Below the pieces are notes generated by a model that did no database searches, was not told where the DNA came from, and saw only the letters and a program-made list of their open reading frames with translations. The translations under genes were made by a program, and so were the position numbers. Shown one piece after another: positions 1 to 8,554 of a DNA stretch of 64,000 bases; the stretch's first letter is position 1; each line of letters opens with the position of its first letter. Source of the DNA: Nocardiopsis metallicus (lineage in GTDB: Bacteria > Actinomycetota > Actinomycetes > Streptosporangiales > Streptosporangiaceae). Location of the stretch: assembly GCF_014201115.1 (NCBI RefSeq), contig NZ_JACHDO010000001.1:1550001-1614000 (forward strand). The letters are read 5' to 3'.

Positions 1-1001
1 TCGGCCGCGCCCGCGTCATCGCCCTCTCCCTGCTCCTGGCCATCGTGCTGGGCGCAGCCATCCCCTTCTCCGCCGAACTCTGGACGCTGCTGGTGCTGCG
101 CACCCTCCAGGGCGCCGCCCTGGGCGGGGTCTCCGCCGCGGCCGTGGCCTACCTCGCCGAGGAGATCCACCCCCGCGACGCACCTAAGGCCACCGGCCTG
201 TACATCGCCGGAAACCCGCTGGGCGGCATGGGCGGCCGCCTCCTGGCCGGCTTCGCCGCCGAACACGGCGGCTGGCAGTGGGGCGTGGCCGCCAACACCC
301 TCCTCGGCCTTGCCGCCCTCCTGGTCTTCGTCCTGGTCCTGCCCCGCCACAAGACCGGCACCGGCGCCCCCGCCCGCCGTTTCGGTTCTGACGACGGCCT
401 CAGCATGGGCCAACGCCTCAAAGCCGCGATGACCACCCGCGGACTCATCCCCCTGTACGCCCAGGCACTCCTGCTCATGGGCGCCTTCATGGCCGTCTAC
501 AACGTCCTCGGCTTCCGCCTCACCGACCAGCCCTTCGGCCTGTCCCAGGCGGTCGCCTCACTGCTCTTCCTGTCCTACACCGCGGGCATGCTCGGCTCGG
601 CCATGGCCGGAAACGCCACCCTGCGCTGGGGCCGCTACGGGGTGCTCACCACCGCCACCCTGCTCCTACTTCTCGGCCTGGGCGGGCTGTTCACCACCTC
701 GGTCTGGCTGCTGCTGGCCACCCTGCTCCTGCTGACCTTCGCCTTCTTCTGCGCCCACGCCACCGCCTCGGCCTGGGTGGGCTCCCAAGCCGTCACCGGC
801 CGCGCCCAGGCCGCCGCCGTCTACACCCTCGCCTACTACCTGGGTGCCAGCCTCTTCGGCTGGCTCGGCGGGGTGGTCTACGACGCGGTCGGCTGGAACG
901 GCACCGTTGCCCTGGCGCTGGGGCTGACCGTACTGGCGGGCCTGTTCGCCCTGCGGCTGCGCAAGCTGCCCGCCCCCGAACCGGCCACCCGTGCCTTCTA
1001 G
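1..1001 (+). CDS. MFS transporter, 5' end outside window
   Basis: Major facilitator superfamily drug/metabolite exporter, acting in the cytoplasmic membrane. The frame is open from base 3, so the start codon lies upstream of the window and the N-terminal helices are missing. What remains is about 330 residues of alternating hydrophobic helices. A glycine-rich stretch (GLYIAGNPLGGMGGR) resembles the MFS motif that follows the substrate-facing helix in the DHA1 and YnfM-like exporters. A charged central loop (about residues 100-125 from the first internal Met) separates the two six-helix halves. The gene converges on the DUF2254 gene with a 42-bp gap. The substrate cannot be told from sequence. 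Confidence 0.85.
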   Translation, partial: GRARVIALSLLLAIVLGAAIPFSAELWTLLVLRTLQGAALGGVSAAAVAYLAEEIHPRDAPKATGLYIAGNPLGGMGGRLLAGFAAEHGGWQWGVAANTLLGLAALLVFVLVLPRHKTGTGAPARRFGSDDGLSMGQRLKAAMTTRGLIPLYAQALLLMGAFMAVYNVLGFRLTDQPFGLSQAVASLLFLSYTAGMLGSAMAGNATLRWGRYGVLTTATLLLLLGLGGLFTTSVWLLLATLLLLTFAFFCAHATASAWVGSQAVTGRAQAAAVYTLAYYLGASLFGWLGGVVYDAVGWNGTVALALGLTVLAGLFALRLRKLPAPEPATRAF

Positions 1002-1043
1002 CGGGTTATCCGGCCGACAACCGGTCTGCTGAGCTTCCAGCGG

Positions 1044-2405
1044 TCACCGGGCTCCACCGGCCTCCCCGGTTCCGCCGCCCAGGCCCTGGCGGTCGGGGGT
1101 CAGGGCGAATTCCCACAGGTGCTCGGGCAGGTGGCGCTCGCACGCCCGGCGCAGTTCCCGCCGGTGGCGGCGCAGCGCCGGGCGGCGGTCGTCCGCGACC
1201 GTCTCCTCCAGGTCCCGCAGAGCCGCGGACAGGCGCCGGGTCACCTGGACGTGTTCCCCGCTCTGCAGCATCAGCTCACCGAAGGCCAGGTCCACGAAGC
1301 CCTCCCAGGCGGGTATCGGCAGCTGTGCCCGGGGGGCGCCCTTGCGATCGTGGATCGTCCACTCGCGTACCGAAACCTCGGCGAAAGCCTCGACCAGGGG
1401 CTGGACCCGGTCGATGCACTGCACCACCGTGGTCGGATCGTTCACCCCGGGGGACTGGGCGCGCACTCCGATGTCAACGATCTGGCGCAGCCCGAAGGCG
1501 GGATCCTGGAAAGTGGACCGTTCCCGGCCAGTACGCAGCGTTCGCGCGGCCCGCTCGGGGGCTCGCACCGCACGGGAGGAGTGCACGGTCAGGACCACGC
1601 TGTTGCCGGGAACGTAGTCCCCGATGGAGGGGATCACCCGGACGAAGGCGTCGTTGCGCCGGGCCCACCAGGCCAGCGCGCGCTCGTCCAACCAGGTCAG
1701 CACCCCGGAATCGGCACGGGAACGCACATGGGTCACCTTCGCCCCGACGGGGTGGGACACGGTGCCGGAGGACGGGTCTTCCGAGTCCGGGGGAGCGCTG
1801 CGGGCCAGGTAGCGGATCTGCTCCAGCGTCCTGCCGGCGATCCGGTCCATCACGATGGTGACGCGCATCAGGTTGACCGAGTTGCCCACGAAGCACAGGA
1901 AGATCAGCAGGCACAGCACCAGAAGGAACACCGACAGCGAGGTGGACAACAGCGGTACGAAGGGGCGCTCCTCGCCAGCGAAGAGCCCACTCAGGTACAG
2001 GACCCCGACGGTGTAGACGAAGGTGCCGAGGAAGACGGTCAGGGTGAGCTTCGTGGTCCAGCTGCGGGTGAACAGGTAGATGATGCGCGGCGAGAGTTTG
2101 TCCGTGGCCGTCTGCAGGGCCACCAGGGTGATGCTGAAGACCACACCCATCACCGTGAGCGTCGCCGGACCGATGGTCTGGATGACCCTCCGGCCGCTCT
2201 CCACGAGCTCGGAGTAGCCCTGACGGGTCTGATCCGGGGCCCCCTCACCGAGTTGGACCAGCACCTCGCCGACAAGGCTGTCCACCATGACGGTGACGGG
2301 CACCAGGAGGGCGAACAGCGCCATTCCCAGCAGCGGAACCAGGACGAACGACTCCCGGACCCGTTCACCGATCGCCCACCCGGCCAGCCTGCGTATTCGC
2401 GCCAT
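1044..2405 (-). CDS. DUF2254 predicted membrane protein
   Basis: Integral membrane protein of the DUF2254 family, 453 aa from the ATG at 2405. The frame stays open upstream to 2711, but that extension has no membrane or domain character and the family normally starts just before the first helix (MARIRRLAGW). Four helices are visible near residues 21-43, 82-104, 121-143 and 152-175. A soluble C-terminal half follows, with the family-typical segment about DIGVRAQSPGVNDPTT. The function of the family is not established; a transport or channel role is only a guess. It stands alone and converges on the upstream MFS gene. Confidence 0.8.
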   Translation of the reverse strand: MARIRRLAGWAIGERVRESFVLVPLLGMALFALLVPVTVMVDSLVGEVLVQLGEGAPDQTRQGYSELVESGRRVIQTIGPATLTVMGVVFSITLVALQTATDKLSPRIIYLFTRSWTTKLTLTVFLGTFVYTVGVLYLSGLFAGEERPFVPLLSTSLSVFLLVLCLLIFLCFVGNSVNLMRVTIVMDRIAGRTLEQIRYLARSAPPDSEDPSSGTVSHPVGAKVTHVRSRADSGVLTWLDERALAWWARRNDAFVRVIPSIGDYVPGNSVVLTVHSSRAVRAPERAARTLRTGRERSTFQDPAFGLRQIVDIGVRAQSPGVNDPTTVVQCIDRVQPLVEAFAEVSVREWTIHDRKGAPRAQLPIPAWEGFVDLAFGELMLQSGEHVQVTRRLSAALRDLEETVADDRRPALRRHRRELRRACERHLPEHLWEFALTPDRQGLGGGTGEAGGAR

Positions 2406-2703
2406 GCACCGAATGTAGTGATCCGGTGGCCACGGGGCCGGTTCCCGACACGGTGACCAAGGGTTTTCCGAACCCAGCGGCTTCACCTGTGTTGGTGAGG
2501 GGGTCTGGCCTGCGCTGTCGGGCTCGGCCTCGCCCCGGACTTCGACGCCAGGTTCGAGCGGGAGGAGAGCTCCTTGCCCGACCCGAACACCGATCGACCA
2601 GATGCGCGGCCCCGGGCAGATCTGTCCGCCGGAGCGCGCGTCCCCGGGCGCGGTCGAGATCGGCATCGCAGGGGTAGGCCCTCCTCTGACACAAGGAGGT
2701 TCC

Positions 2704-2835
2704 ATGGCCACATGCGATCACAACTGGAGTGCCGGGCCCAACGGCGGTACCGAGCAGTGCTCGAACTGCGGGGCGATCCGGTCCAGGAACTACCTTGATG
2801 TAGCGAGAGTGCCCCGGCCCTCAGGCCGGGGGTGA
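2704..2835 (+). CDS. Small Cys-rich (zinc-ribbon-like) protein, 3' end altered by IS insertion
   Basis: Small protein read from the ATG at 2704, preceded by a near-perfect Shine-Dalgarno sequence (AAGGAGG) with 5-6 bp spacing, which makes it credible despite its size. The sequence begins MATCDHNWS and carries a C-x2-C pair (CSNC) after the first Cys and a His, so a single zinc-binding knuckle is plausible. As it stands the frame runs 43 residues and its last eleven or so codons lie inside the IS200/IS605-type element starting near 2800. Rejoining the DNA on both sides of the element would give a stop directly after RNYLD, about 32 aa. Function unknown. Confidence 0.55.
   Translation: MATCDHNWSAGPNGGTEQCSNCGAIRSRNYLDVARVPRPSGRG
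2812..2831 (+). repeat. Left-end subterminal hairpin of the IS605-type element
   Basis: Perfect 8-bp stem CCCCGGCC / GGCCGGGG with a CTCA loop, located 12 bp inside the proposed left end. Hairpins of this kind are the recognition structures of IS200/IS605 ends. Confidence 0.65.
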
Positions 2836-2978
2836 ATCGCGTTGCTCCTTGAGGGGGTGTCTGCGGCGCCATTCCTCCAACGGATCGCCCAGCCACATGA
2901 GGGTGCGGCCGAATCGGTCCGGTTCGGGGAAGTCGTCGTAGTCCCGGGCGTAGTAGTAGACCGTCCGCAGAGAATTGG

Positions 2979-4267
2979 GTGAAGGGGGTGGGTGTGGAGA
3001 TTCAGCGCGGCATCAAGTACCGACTGTGCCCGACCCCCGAACAGGCCGAGACCCTGGACGGGCAGGGGCATGCCGCCCGCGCCCTGTGGAACGCACTCCA
3101 CGACTGGTGGACCATGGCCTCGCAGAACCGACGGGTGTCCTTGAAGGACGCCGACGCGGCGATCAAGCAGGCCCGCAAGGAGATCGATTTCCTTGCCGCC
3201 CTGCCCGCCCAAGCCGCCCAACAGGTGTTGAAGCAGTACCACCGAGCGTGGGTGAACTGCTGGGAGGGCCGTGCCGAAGCACCCCGGTTCAAGTCCCGTG
3301 TCCGAGCGAAGATGAGCGTGGACATCCCTCAGGGCCGGGACCTGAACATCACCTGTCTGTCCCGCCGCTGGTCCACCGTCAAGATCCCCAAAGTCGGCAC
3401 GGTCCGGTTCCGTGCCCACCGGGCCGTCCCCGGGACCGTGACCGGCGCCCGTCTGGTGCGCGAGGCCAACGGCTGGCACATCGTGCTGCGCACCCACTGG
3501 GAACAGTCCGACCCCGCACCCCACACCGGCCCCACGGTCGGTATCGACCGGGGCATCGCGGTGCCCCTGGCCCTGTCGGACGGCACCAACCACACCCACA
3601 CCCTGTGGGAGCGCCCCAAGGAAGCCGAACGGCTCCTTCGCCTGGAACGCAAGGCCGCACGGCAACGCCCCACCACACCCGGGGCGAGCAGATCAGCAAC
3701 CGGCTCAAGGCCACCTACGACACGATCGCCGCCCTGCGTGCCCGCCTCGTGCGACGGCGCTCCGACTGGCAGCACCAGACCACCCGCACCCTCGCCGACA
3801 CCTACAGCCTTATCGGGTTGGAGGACCTCAACGTCGCCGGGATGGTCCGATCCGCGAAAGGCACTGTCGAGGCCCCGGGGCGCAGTGCCGCCCAGAAGGC
3901 CGGGCTGAACCGGTCCATCCAGGGAGAGGCGTGGCATCAGCTGCACACCCAACTGGCCTACAAGACCACCGAACGCGGCGGCACCGTCATTGTCGTCCCC
4001 GCCCCGCACACCTCCCTCAGGTGCCACCGGTGCGGGTTCTCGGATGTGAAGAACCGCAAGAACCAAGCGGTCTTTGCCTGCCGGAACCCCACCTGCGGAT
4101 GGGTCGGGAATGCTGACACCAACGCCGCCCACAACATCCACCATGCCGCCGAACAGGCGGCCAAACGAGATCCCGCGCAAGGAAGAGGCGTGGCAGGACG
4201 TGGAGGCCGTTCACGGCCCGGGAAGCGTCAATCGAAGCGAAAGGGCGACCCGTATGGGAAACCCTGA
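2979..4267 (+). pseudogene. tnpB: TnpB (OrfB) RNA-guided nuclease, frameshifted
   Basis: TnpB homologue split by a single frameshift near 3665-3690. The first frame, from GTG 2979, gives the N-terminal region and the first RuvC aspartate (D190 in TVGIDRGI). The second frame carries the RuvC glutamate (LIGLEDLNVAGM), the zinc ribbon (CHRCG then a C-x4-C pair) and the last RuvC aspartate (GNADTNAAHN). All three catalytic residues and the zinc ligands are therefore present, but in two frames. The shift is of the one-base-lost type. In the family TnpB is a 350-430 aa nuclease guided by an RNA from the element's right end. Alternatives are a sequencing error or translational frameshifting; a recent loss of function is the simplest reading. 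Confidence 0.8.
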
Positions 4268-4305
4268 GCTGGAAGCCCCCGCGTTCACGCGGGGGAGACT
4301 TCACT
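4150..4305 (+). ncRNA. Candidate omega/reRNA scaffold at the right end of the tnpB element
   Basis: In the IS200/IS605 group the guide RNA scaffold overlaps the 3' end of tnpB and runs to the right end, with the guide taken from the flanking DNA. Here the same layout exists: the end of tnpB, an 8-bp terminal hairpin (4276-4295) and the right end at about 4305. The guide would start TGAGCTCGGACC. The 5' limit is arbitrary and the assignment is from position and family knowledge only. Confidence 0.35.
4276..4295 (+). repeat. Right-end subterminal hairpin of the IS605-type element
   Basis: Perfect stem CCCCCGCG / CGCGGGGG with a TTCA loop, about 10 bp from the proposed right end. It pairs in position with the left-end hairpin but has a different stem sequence, as is usual in this family. 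Confidence 0.65.
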
Positions 4306-4504
4306 GAGCTCGGACCTGGCGTGCAGGGGTGCGGTCGCAGTCCGTGCAGTCGGTGCGGCAGGGGGCGTCGAAGTTGTTCATGCTCATGGATTTACAGCGA
4401 ACGCACACCAGGCGCTTCCCACCCGGCGGGTCGTGCCGCCACTCGTGATGGCCGCGGCGGCAGATCCCGGAAGGATGAATACGGGTGGGGTCGCTCGTGC
4501 TCAT
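4301..4504 (-). CDS. Small Cys-rich protein, possible zinc ribbon
   Basis: Read from the ATG at 4504, 67 aa. The frame is open further upstream to 4615, but that part is unlike the rest. It contains C-x3-H (CRRGH), C-x2-C (CVRC) and C-x3-C-x2-C (CRTDCTDC) groups, enough for one or two zinc sites. No strong ribosome-binding site is visible. The stop codon is supplied by the last bases of the adjacent IS605-type element; before insertion the protein would have ended two residues later. It converges on the small Cys-rich gene at 2704, so the element landed between two small metal-site proteins. Function unknown. Confidence 0.5.
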   Translation of the reverse strand: MSTSDPTRIHPSGICRRGHHEWRHDPPGGKRLVCVRCKSMSMNNFDAPCRTDCTDCDRTPARQVRAQ

Positions 4505-4679
4505 GAATGACACCGTAGCCGCGAGAACCGAGGCCGGGGAAGGCCTCCGGCAGAACGTCACGGTATGGGAGCGGGTGTGACACGGGTGGTGGGGCGGGAA
4601 GGGGTGCTCCGACACTGCTGGTCTTGACGGAAGCTAGACCGGTTCCTGGGCGGGGGAGGGGCGACTGTCGCACGGGAAT

Positions 4680-4695
4680 AGTTTAAGATTCAACT
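4680..4695. promoter_or_regulatory. Candidate MarR-type operator
   Basis: Imperfect 16-bp palindrome AGTTTAAGATTCAACT in an AT-rich patch, 43 bp upstream of the ring-cleaving dioxygenase start. Six of eight base pairs are symmetrical. The AGTT/AACT half-sites resemble MarR-family operators, which commonly control mhqO-like genes. No regulator gene of that type is seen next to it. Confidence 0.35.
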
Positions 4696-4738
4696 TGTTG
4701 GTGTCAGTGACCAGCCGCACCAAGGAAGGATGAAGGAC

Positions 4739-5689
4739 ATGGACGTGCGCCCCTCGGGGATTCATCATGTGACCGCGATCGCGAGCGACCCCCAGGCCAA
4801 CGCCGACTTCTACCTGAACGCGCTGGGCATGCGCATGGTGAAGCGGACGGTCAACTTCGACTCCCCCGACACCTACCACTTCTACTACGGCGACCGCGCG
4901 GGCAACCCCGGCACGATTATGACCTTCTTCCCCTGGCCCGACGCGCCCAAGGGCAAGATCGGCGCGGGTCAGGCCACCACCACGACCTTCTCCGTGCCGG
5001 AGGGGTCCCTGGGCTGGTGGGCCGAGCACCTGGCCGGGCTCAACGTGGAGACCACGCGTCCGCGTACGCGCGGCGAGGAGGACGTCCTCTCCCTGCGCGA
5101 CCCGGACGGGCTGATCATCGAGTTGGCCGCCAGCGCCGACCACCACGACACCGACCCCTGGGACGGGGGAGTGGTGCCCGCCGACCACGCCATCCGGGGC
5201 ATCCGCGCGGTCACCCTCACCGAGCAGGACGCCGAGGGCACCGCACAGATGCTCGGCGGTCAGCTGGGCTTCCACCTGCACAGCGAGGACGGCAACCGGA
5301 TGCGGTTCCGCACCAACGACACCGGTGACGGGGTGGGCACTATCGTCGACGTGCTTGCCGACCCCAGGGCCGAGCGGGGCCTGGTCGCCGCCGGGACCGT
5401 GCACCACGTCGCCTACCGCGCCCCGGACACTCCGGTGCAGGACGCCTGGCGTCAGCGCCTGGAGCAGGACGGGGTGGGGGTCACCGAGATCCGCGACCGC
5501 ACCTACTTCACCTCGATCTACTTCCGTGAGCCCGGCGGGGTGCTGCTGGAGATCGCCACCGACGGCCCCGGCTTCGACTACGACGAACCGCTGCTGGAGC
5601 TGGGGCGCTCACTGAAGCTGCCGCCGTGGCTGCAGCCCGACCACGACCAGATCGCCGCCAGCCTGCCGCGGGTGGAGGTCAACCAGTGA
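4739..5689 (+). CDS. VOC-family ring-cleaving dioxygenase (MhqO-like)
   Basis: Vicinal-oxygen-chelate protein of the ring-cleaving dioxygenase/MhqO type, 316 aa. Two glyoxalase-fold modules can be followed. The first starts GIHHVTAIASDP and ends near LRDPDGLIIEL; the second starts with a conserved IRGIRAVTL strand, includes a His in VHHVAYR and ends with the Glu of PGGVLLEIA. The metal would be bound by the two His and the Glu. The ATG at 4739 lies 9 bp after AAGGAAGG and was preferred to the ATG at 4730, which abuts that site. The stop overlaps the GTG of the esterase gene, so the two are cotranslated. In Bacillus this pair answers quinone and catechol stress; the same role is inferred here. 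Confidence 0.85.
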   Translation: MDVRPSGIHHVTAIASDPQANADFYLNALGMRMVKRTVNFDSPDTYHFYYGDRAGNPGTIMTFFPWPDAPKGKIGAGQATTTTFSVPEGSLGWWAEHLAGLNVETTRPRTRGEEDVLSLRDPDGLIIELAASADHHDTDPWDGGVVPADHAIRGIRAVTLTEQDAEGTAQMLGGQLGFHLHSEDGNRMRFRTNDTGDGVGTIVDVLADPRAERGLVAAGTVHHVAYRAPDTPVQDAWRQRLEQDGVGVTEIRDRTYFTSIYFREPGGVLLEIATDGPGFDYDEPLLELGRSLKLPPWLQPDHDQIAASLPRVEVNQ

Positions 5690-6330
5690 CCGCGCCCGAG
5701 GTCGGCGTCGAGGACTTCACGCACGTCTTCGAACCGGCGACCGCCTCCGGCGCCCCAGCGCTGCTGTTGCTGCACGGAACCGGCGCCGACGAGCACGACC
5801 TGTTGCCGCTGGGTCGTGCGCTGGCTCCGGGCGCGGCCCTGCTCTCGCCGCGCGGCAAGGTCACCGAGAACGGTATGAACCGCTGGTTCCGTCGTCTGCG
5901 GGAGGGTGTCTTCGACGTCGACGACCTGATCGCGCGCACCGCCGAGCTGGCCGCGTTCGTCCGGGCCGCCATCCTCGCCTATGACCTGGATCCCGAGCGG
6001 ATCGTGGTCAGCGGGTTCTCCAACGGGGCCAACACGGGCGCGGGTCTGCTGCTGCTCCACCCGGGGCTGGTCGCGGGTGCGGCGCTCTTCGCTGGGGGCG
6101 CTCCTCTTCAGGGGCGCGAACCCGACCCGGTGGACCTCTCGGGAGTGCAGGTGTTCCTGGGCAACGGTGTGGCCGACCCGATCACCACCATCGACCAGGC
6201 CCGCCTGGTCGCCGCCCAACTGGGGCAGCGGGGCGCGGACGTGGAGGCCCGTGAGCACCCCGGGGGACACCAGTTGACCCCCGACGTGTTGACCCAGGCC
6301 AGGGAGTGGTTCGAGCGCGCGAAGTTCTGA
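5686..6330 (+). CDS. Alpha/beta hydrolase, MhqD/phospholipase-carboxylesterase type
   Basis: Serine hydrolase of the carboxylesterase/phospholipase family, 214 aa, starting at GTG 5686 inside the stop of the preceding dioxygenase gene (GTGA overlap). The oxyanion region is LLLHGTGADEHDL. The nucleophile Ser is in GFSNGA, the acid Asp in GNGVADPIT and the His in PGGHQL, so the triad is complete and the length is normal for the family. The pairing with an MhqO-like dioxygenase is conserved in many Gram-positive bacteria and suggests a role in handling quinone or aromatic ring-cleavage products. Cytosolic; no signal peptide. Confidence 0.85.
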   Translation: MTAPEVGVEDFTHVFEPATASGAPALLLLHGTGADEHDLLPLGRALAPGAALLSPRGKVTENGMNRWFRRLREGVFDVDDLIARTAELAAFVRAAILAYDLDPERIVVSGFSNGANTGAGLLLLHPGLVAGAALFAGGAPLQGREPDPVDLSGVQVFLGNGVADPITTIDQARLVAAQLGQRGADVEAREHPGGHQLTPDVLTQAREWFERAKF

Positions 6331-6354
6331 GCGCGGTCCCCTCCCCACCGAACG

Positions 6355-6390
6355 GCGGTGGCGCCCCTTGCGCTCGGGCGCCACCGCTTT
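6355..6390 (+). terminator. Terminator of the dioxygenase-esterase operon
   Basis: Perfect 11-bp stem GCGGTGGCGCC / GGCGCCACCGC with an 11-nt loop, followed by TTT. It lies 25 bp after the esterase stop. The following 220 bp hold no gene. Confidence 0.7.
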
Positions 6391-6617
6391 CCTTCACGCT
6401 ACTGCGAATCTACTTCGTAAAGCTGTGCCTTCTCTGAAACGCACACATCCGTATCGCACACGAACGCCAGCGCTCCGTGTCTTGTAAGGGGATCAATGCT
6501 CCGGTCCCCTGACGAAGCGGTCGGTTCGGCTGGCTAGATTGGCTCGCGTCCCGTTCCCCGGCCCTGAAGAGAACCGATGATCCCCTCTCTGTCCGCCCTC
6601 GCCGAGAACCCCCGGTG

Positions 6618-7385
6618 ATGGACCCCGAAATCCTCGGCCTGCTGTTGCTGGCCGCCGTCGCCGCGGGCTGGATCGACGCCGTCGTCGGGGGAGGGGGCCT
6701 GCTACTGCTCCCCGCCCTGATGGTCGCCGCTCCGCACATGCCGCTGGCCACCCTGCTGGGCACCAACAAGCTCGGCGCGGTCTTCGGCACCACCTCCGCC
6801 GCCATCGCCTACGCCCGCAAGGTGAGGATCGACCGCAAGGTCGTGATACCCACCGCCGGGCTCGCTCTCCTCGGGTCCGGACTGGGCGCCGCCCTGGCCA
6901 CCGCCCTGACCGCGGACGTGCTCAAACCGATCATCATGGTCGTCCTGGCCGGGGTGGCCCTGATGGTGGTCTTCCGGCCCGCCATGGGCACCTCGCCCGA
7001 CCCGGCCATGCGCACCCGCAACCGCGTCCTGGCGGCGCTGGCCCTGGCCGGGCTCGGGGTGAGCTTCTACGACGGCATCATCGGCCCCGGCACGGGCGTG
7101 TTCCTGATCATCGCCTTCACCGCGGTGCTGGGCATGGACTTCCTGCACGCCTCGGCCTCGGCCAAGATCGTCAACGTGTGCACCAACATCGGCGCCCTGG
7201 TGGTCTTCGCCCTGGGCGGCCACGTCGACTGGCTGTTGGGCCTGGGCCTGGCCGTGTGCACGATCCTGGGCGCCCAGGTCGGCGCCCGCATGGCTCTGCA
7301 GCGGGGGTCGGGGTTCGTCAGGGCGGTGCTGCTCGTCGTCGTCCTGGCCCTGCTCGTCCGGATGGGTTGGGACGTCTTCGCCTGA
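6618..7385 (+). CDS. TSUP (TauE/SafE, DUF81) family membrane transporter
   Basis: Membrane permease of the TSUP family, 255 aa, with about eight hydrophobic helices. The family signature is seen near the N-terminus (AGWIDAVVGGGGLLLLPAL) and repeated in the second half (FYDGIIGPGTGVF). Members export or import sulfur-containing organic anions such as sulfoacetate or sulfite, but the substrate here is unknown. A GTG at 6615 precedes the ATG at 6618 and either could be used; no good ribosome-binding site is visible for either. The gene is flanked by terminators and is probably transcribed alone. Confidence 0.85.
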   Translation: MDPEILGLLLLAAVAAGWIDAVVGGGGLLLLPALMVAAPHMPLATLLGTNKLGAVFGTTSAAIAYARKVRIDRKVVIPTAGLALLGSGLGAALATALTADVLKPIIMVVLAGVALMVVFRPAMGTSPDPAMRTRNRVLAALALAGLGVSFYDGIIGPGTGVFLIIAFTAVLGMDFLHASASAKIVNVCTNIGALVVFALGGHVDWLLGLGLAVCTILGAQVGARMALQRGSGFVRAVLLVVVLALLVRMGWDVFA

Positions 7386-7388
7386 GCG

Positions 7389-7419
7389 CCCGCGGGGCAG
7401 GGCGTCCCCACCCCGCGGG
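7389..7419. terminator. Hairpin between convergent TSUP and siderophore-binding-protein genes
   Basis: 9-bp perfect stem CCCGCGGGG / CCCCGCGGG with a 13-nt loop just after the TSUP stop. There is no T-run, so the terminator call rests on the stem and the convergent layout. Confidence 0.5.
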
Positions 7420-7502
7420 GGCCGTCATCTGTTCAGCTTCGCGATACCGGGCAACGGCATCAGCCGTCACTCCCGGGCCTTGCCTGGGAACGGGTGCGGC
7501 TC

Positions 7503-8525
7503 CTACACCGCCGGGGCCGTCTCCCCGGTCAGCGCCGCGGTGACGTCCTCGATGATCCGGTGGGCGCCGTGGTAGTTGGCCGAACCCCAGAAGTCGTAGT
7601 CCATCCGGTACAGCCGCTCGTCCTGGACCGCGCCCAGGTTGGACCACAGGCCCTCGGAGAAGGTGTCGGGGGCGTCCGGGTAGCCCGAACCGGCCAGCAC
7701 GAAGACCGCGTCTCCGTCGGCCTGGTCCAGGTTCTCGTAGCTGTGCGGGATGAAGTCGGTGTCCCCGTCGGCCTCCACCTGGGTGTCCGGGCGCGCGAAA
7801 CCCAGGTCGTCCACGATCTGCCCGGGGAAGGACGCGGGCGTCTCCAGCCGGATCTCGCTCTCGCTCTGCAACCGCACCAGGGACAGCTCGGTCCGGGCCG
7901 GGTCCACATCGGCCTCGGCCAGGTCGGTGCGGGCCTGCTCGACGGCGGCGTCGTAGGCGGCCACCTCCTCCTCGGCCTCGGCCTGAGCGTCCAGGAGCTC
8001 GGCGACCTCCTCAAGGTGACCGCGCCAGGAACCGGTGCCCTCCCACTCCAGCAGAACCGTGGGCGCGATCGCCTCCAGGCTGTCCAGGAGCTCGGTCTGG
8101 GCGCCCACCGCGGTGCTCACCCCGATGATGAGGTCGGGCTCGGTGTTGGCCAGTTCCTCGATGTTGATGTCGTCCTCGGCCGGAGAACTGGTCACCAGCG
8201 TCAGGTCCGCGCCGTCCACGCCCTCGGGCAGGAAGGGCGCGAGGCCCTGGTCGGCCTCGCCGGGGCTGCCCATGGTGCCGACCACGTCGTGGCCCAGCTG
8301 GGTGACGGCGGCCAGAGTGGGCCGCCACAGTACGGCGATCCGCTCGGGGGAGGCGGGGACCTCCACGCTCCCGTTGGCGCCCTCCACCGTGCGGGTCTGG
8401 GCGCCTTCCTCGGAGGCGGAACCGCCGCTCTCGGCACCGCCGTCGGTGCCGCAGGCGCTCAGCGCCAGGGCCCCGGCCAGGGCGAACACACTCAACGAGC
8501 GTGCGGAACGTATGAATTCGGGCAT
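7503..8525 (-). CDS. Iron-siderophore ABC transporter substrate-binding lipoprotein
   Basis: FecB/FepB-type periplasmic binding protein, 340 aa. A lipoprotein signal peptide is clear: positively charged start, hydrophobic core and the lipobox LALSAC ending at Cys near residue 25, followed by a Gly/Ser/Glu-rich tether. The family's two lobes follow, including the start of lobe one (PERIAVLWRPTLAAVTQLG) and the linking long helix rich in Ala and Glu. It would be anchored outside the membrane and deliver ferric siderophore to the permeases encoded divergently at 8622-10774. The iron box in the shared upstream region makes iron repression by an IdeR/DmdR regulator likely. Confidence 0.92.
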   Translation of the reverse strand: MPEFIRSARSLSVFALAGALALSACGTDGGAESGGSASEEGAQTRTVEGANGSVEVPASPERIAVLWRPTLAAVTQLGHDVVGTMGSPGEADQGLAPFLPEGVDGADLTLVTSSPAEDDINIEELANTEPDLIIGVSTAVGAQTELLDSLEAIAPTVLLEWEGTGSWRGHLEEVAELLDAQAEAEEEVAAYDAAVEQARTDLAEADVDPARTELSLVRLQSESEIRLETPASFPGQIVDDLGFARPDTQVEADGDTDFIPHSYENLDQADGDAVFVLAGSGYPDAPDTFSEGLWSNLGAVQDERLYRMDYDFWGSANYHGAHRIIEDVTAALTGETAPAV

Positions 8526-8554
8526 GTGTGGGGACCCTTTCGTGCGAACAGGAT

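Larger units (their letters stand above)
2800..4305 (+). mobile_element. IS200/IS605-type element carrying only tnpB (orfB)
   Basis: About 1.5 kb with the features of a tnpB-only IS605-family element. A pentamer TTGAT lies at 2795-2799, just outside the proposed left end; this is the target/TAM of the ISDra2 group. Subterminal hairpins are found at 2812-2831 and 4276-4295. The proposed right end is TTCAC at 4301-4305. There is no tnpA, so mobility would need a transposase supplied from elsewhere. The boundaries are inferred from the hairpins, the TTGAT site and the way the two flanking small genes close neatly when the element is removed; they are not proven. Confidence 0.7.

Noticed and set aside
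1119-2456. 445-codon plus-strand open frame
   Set aside because: Antisense shadow of the DUF2254 gene; Gln/His/Gly-rich with no domain.
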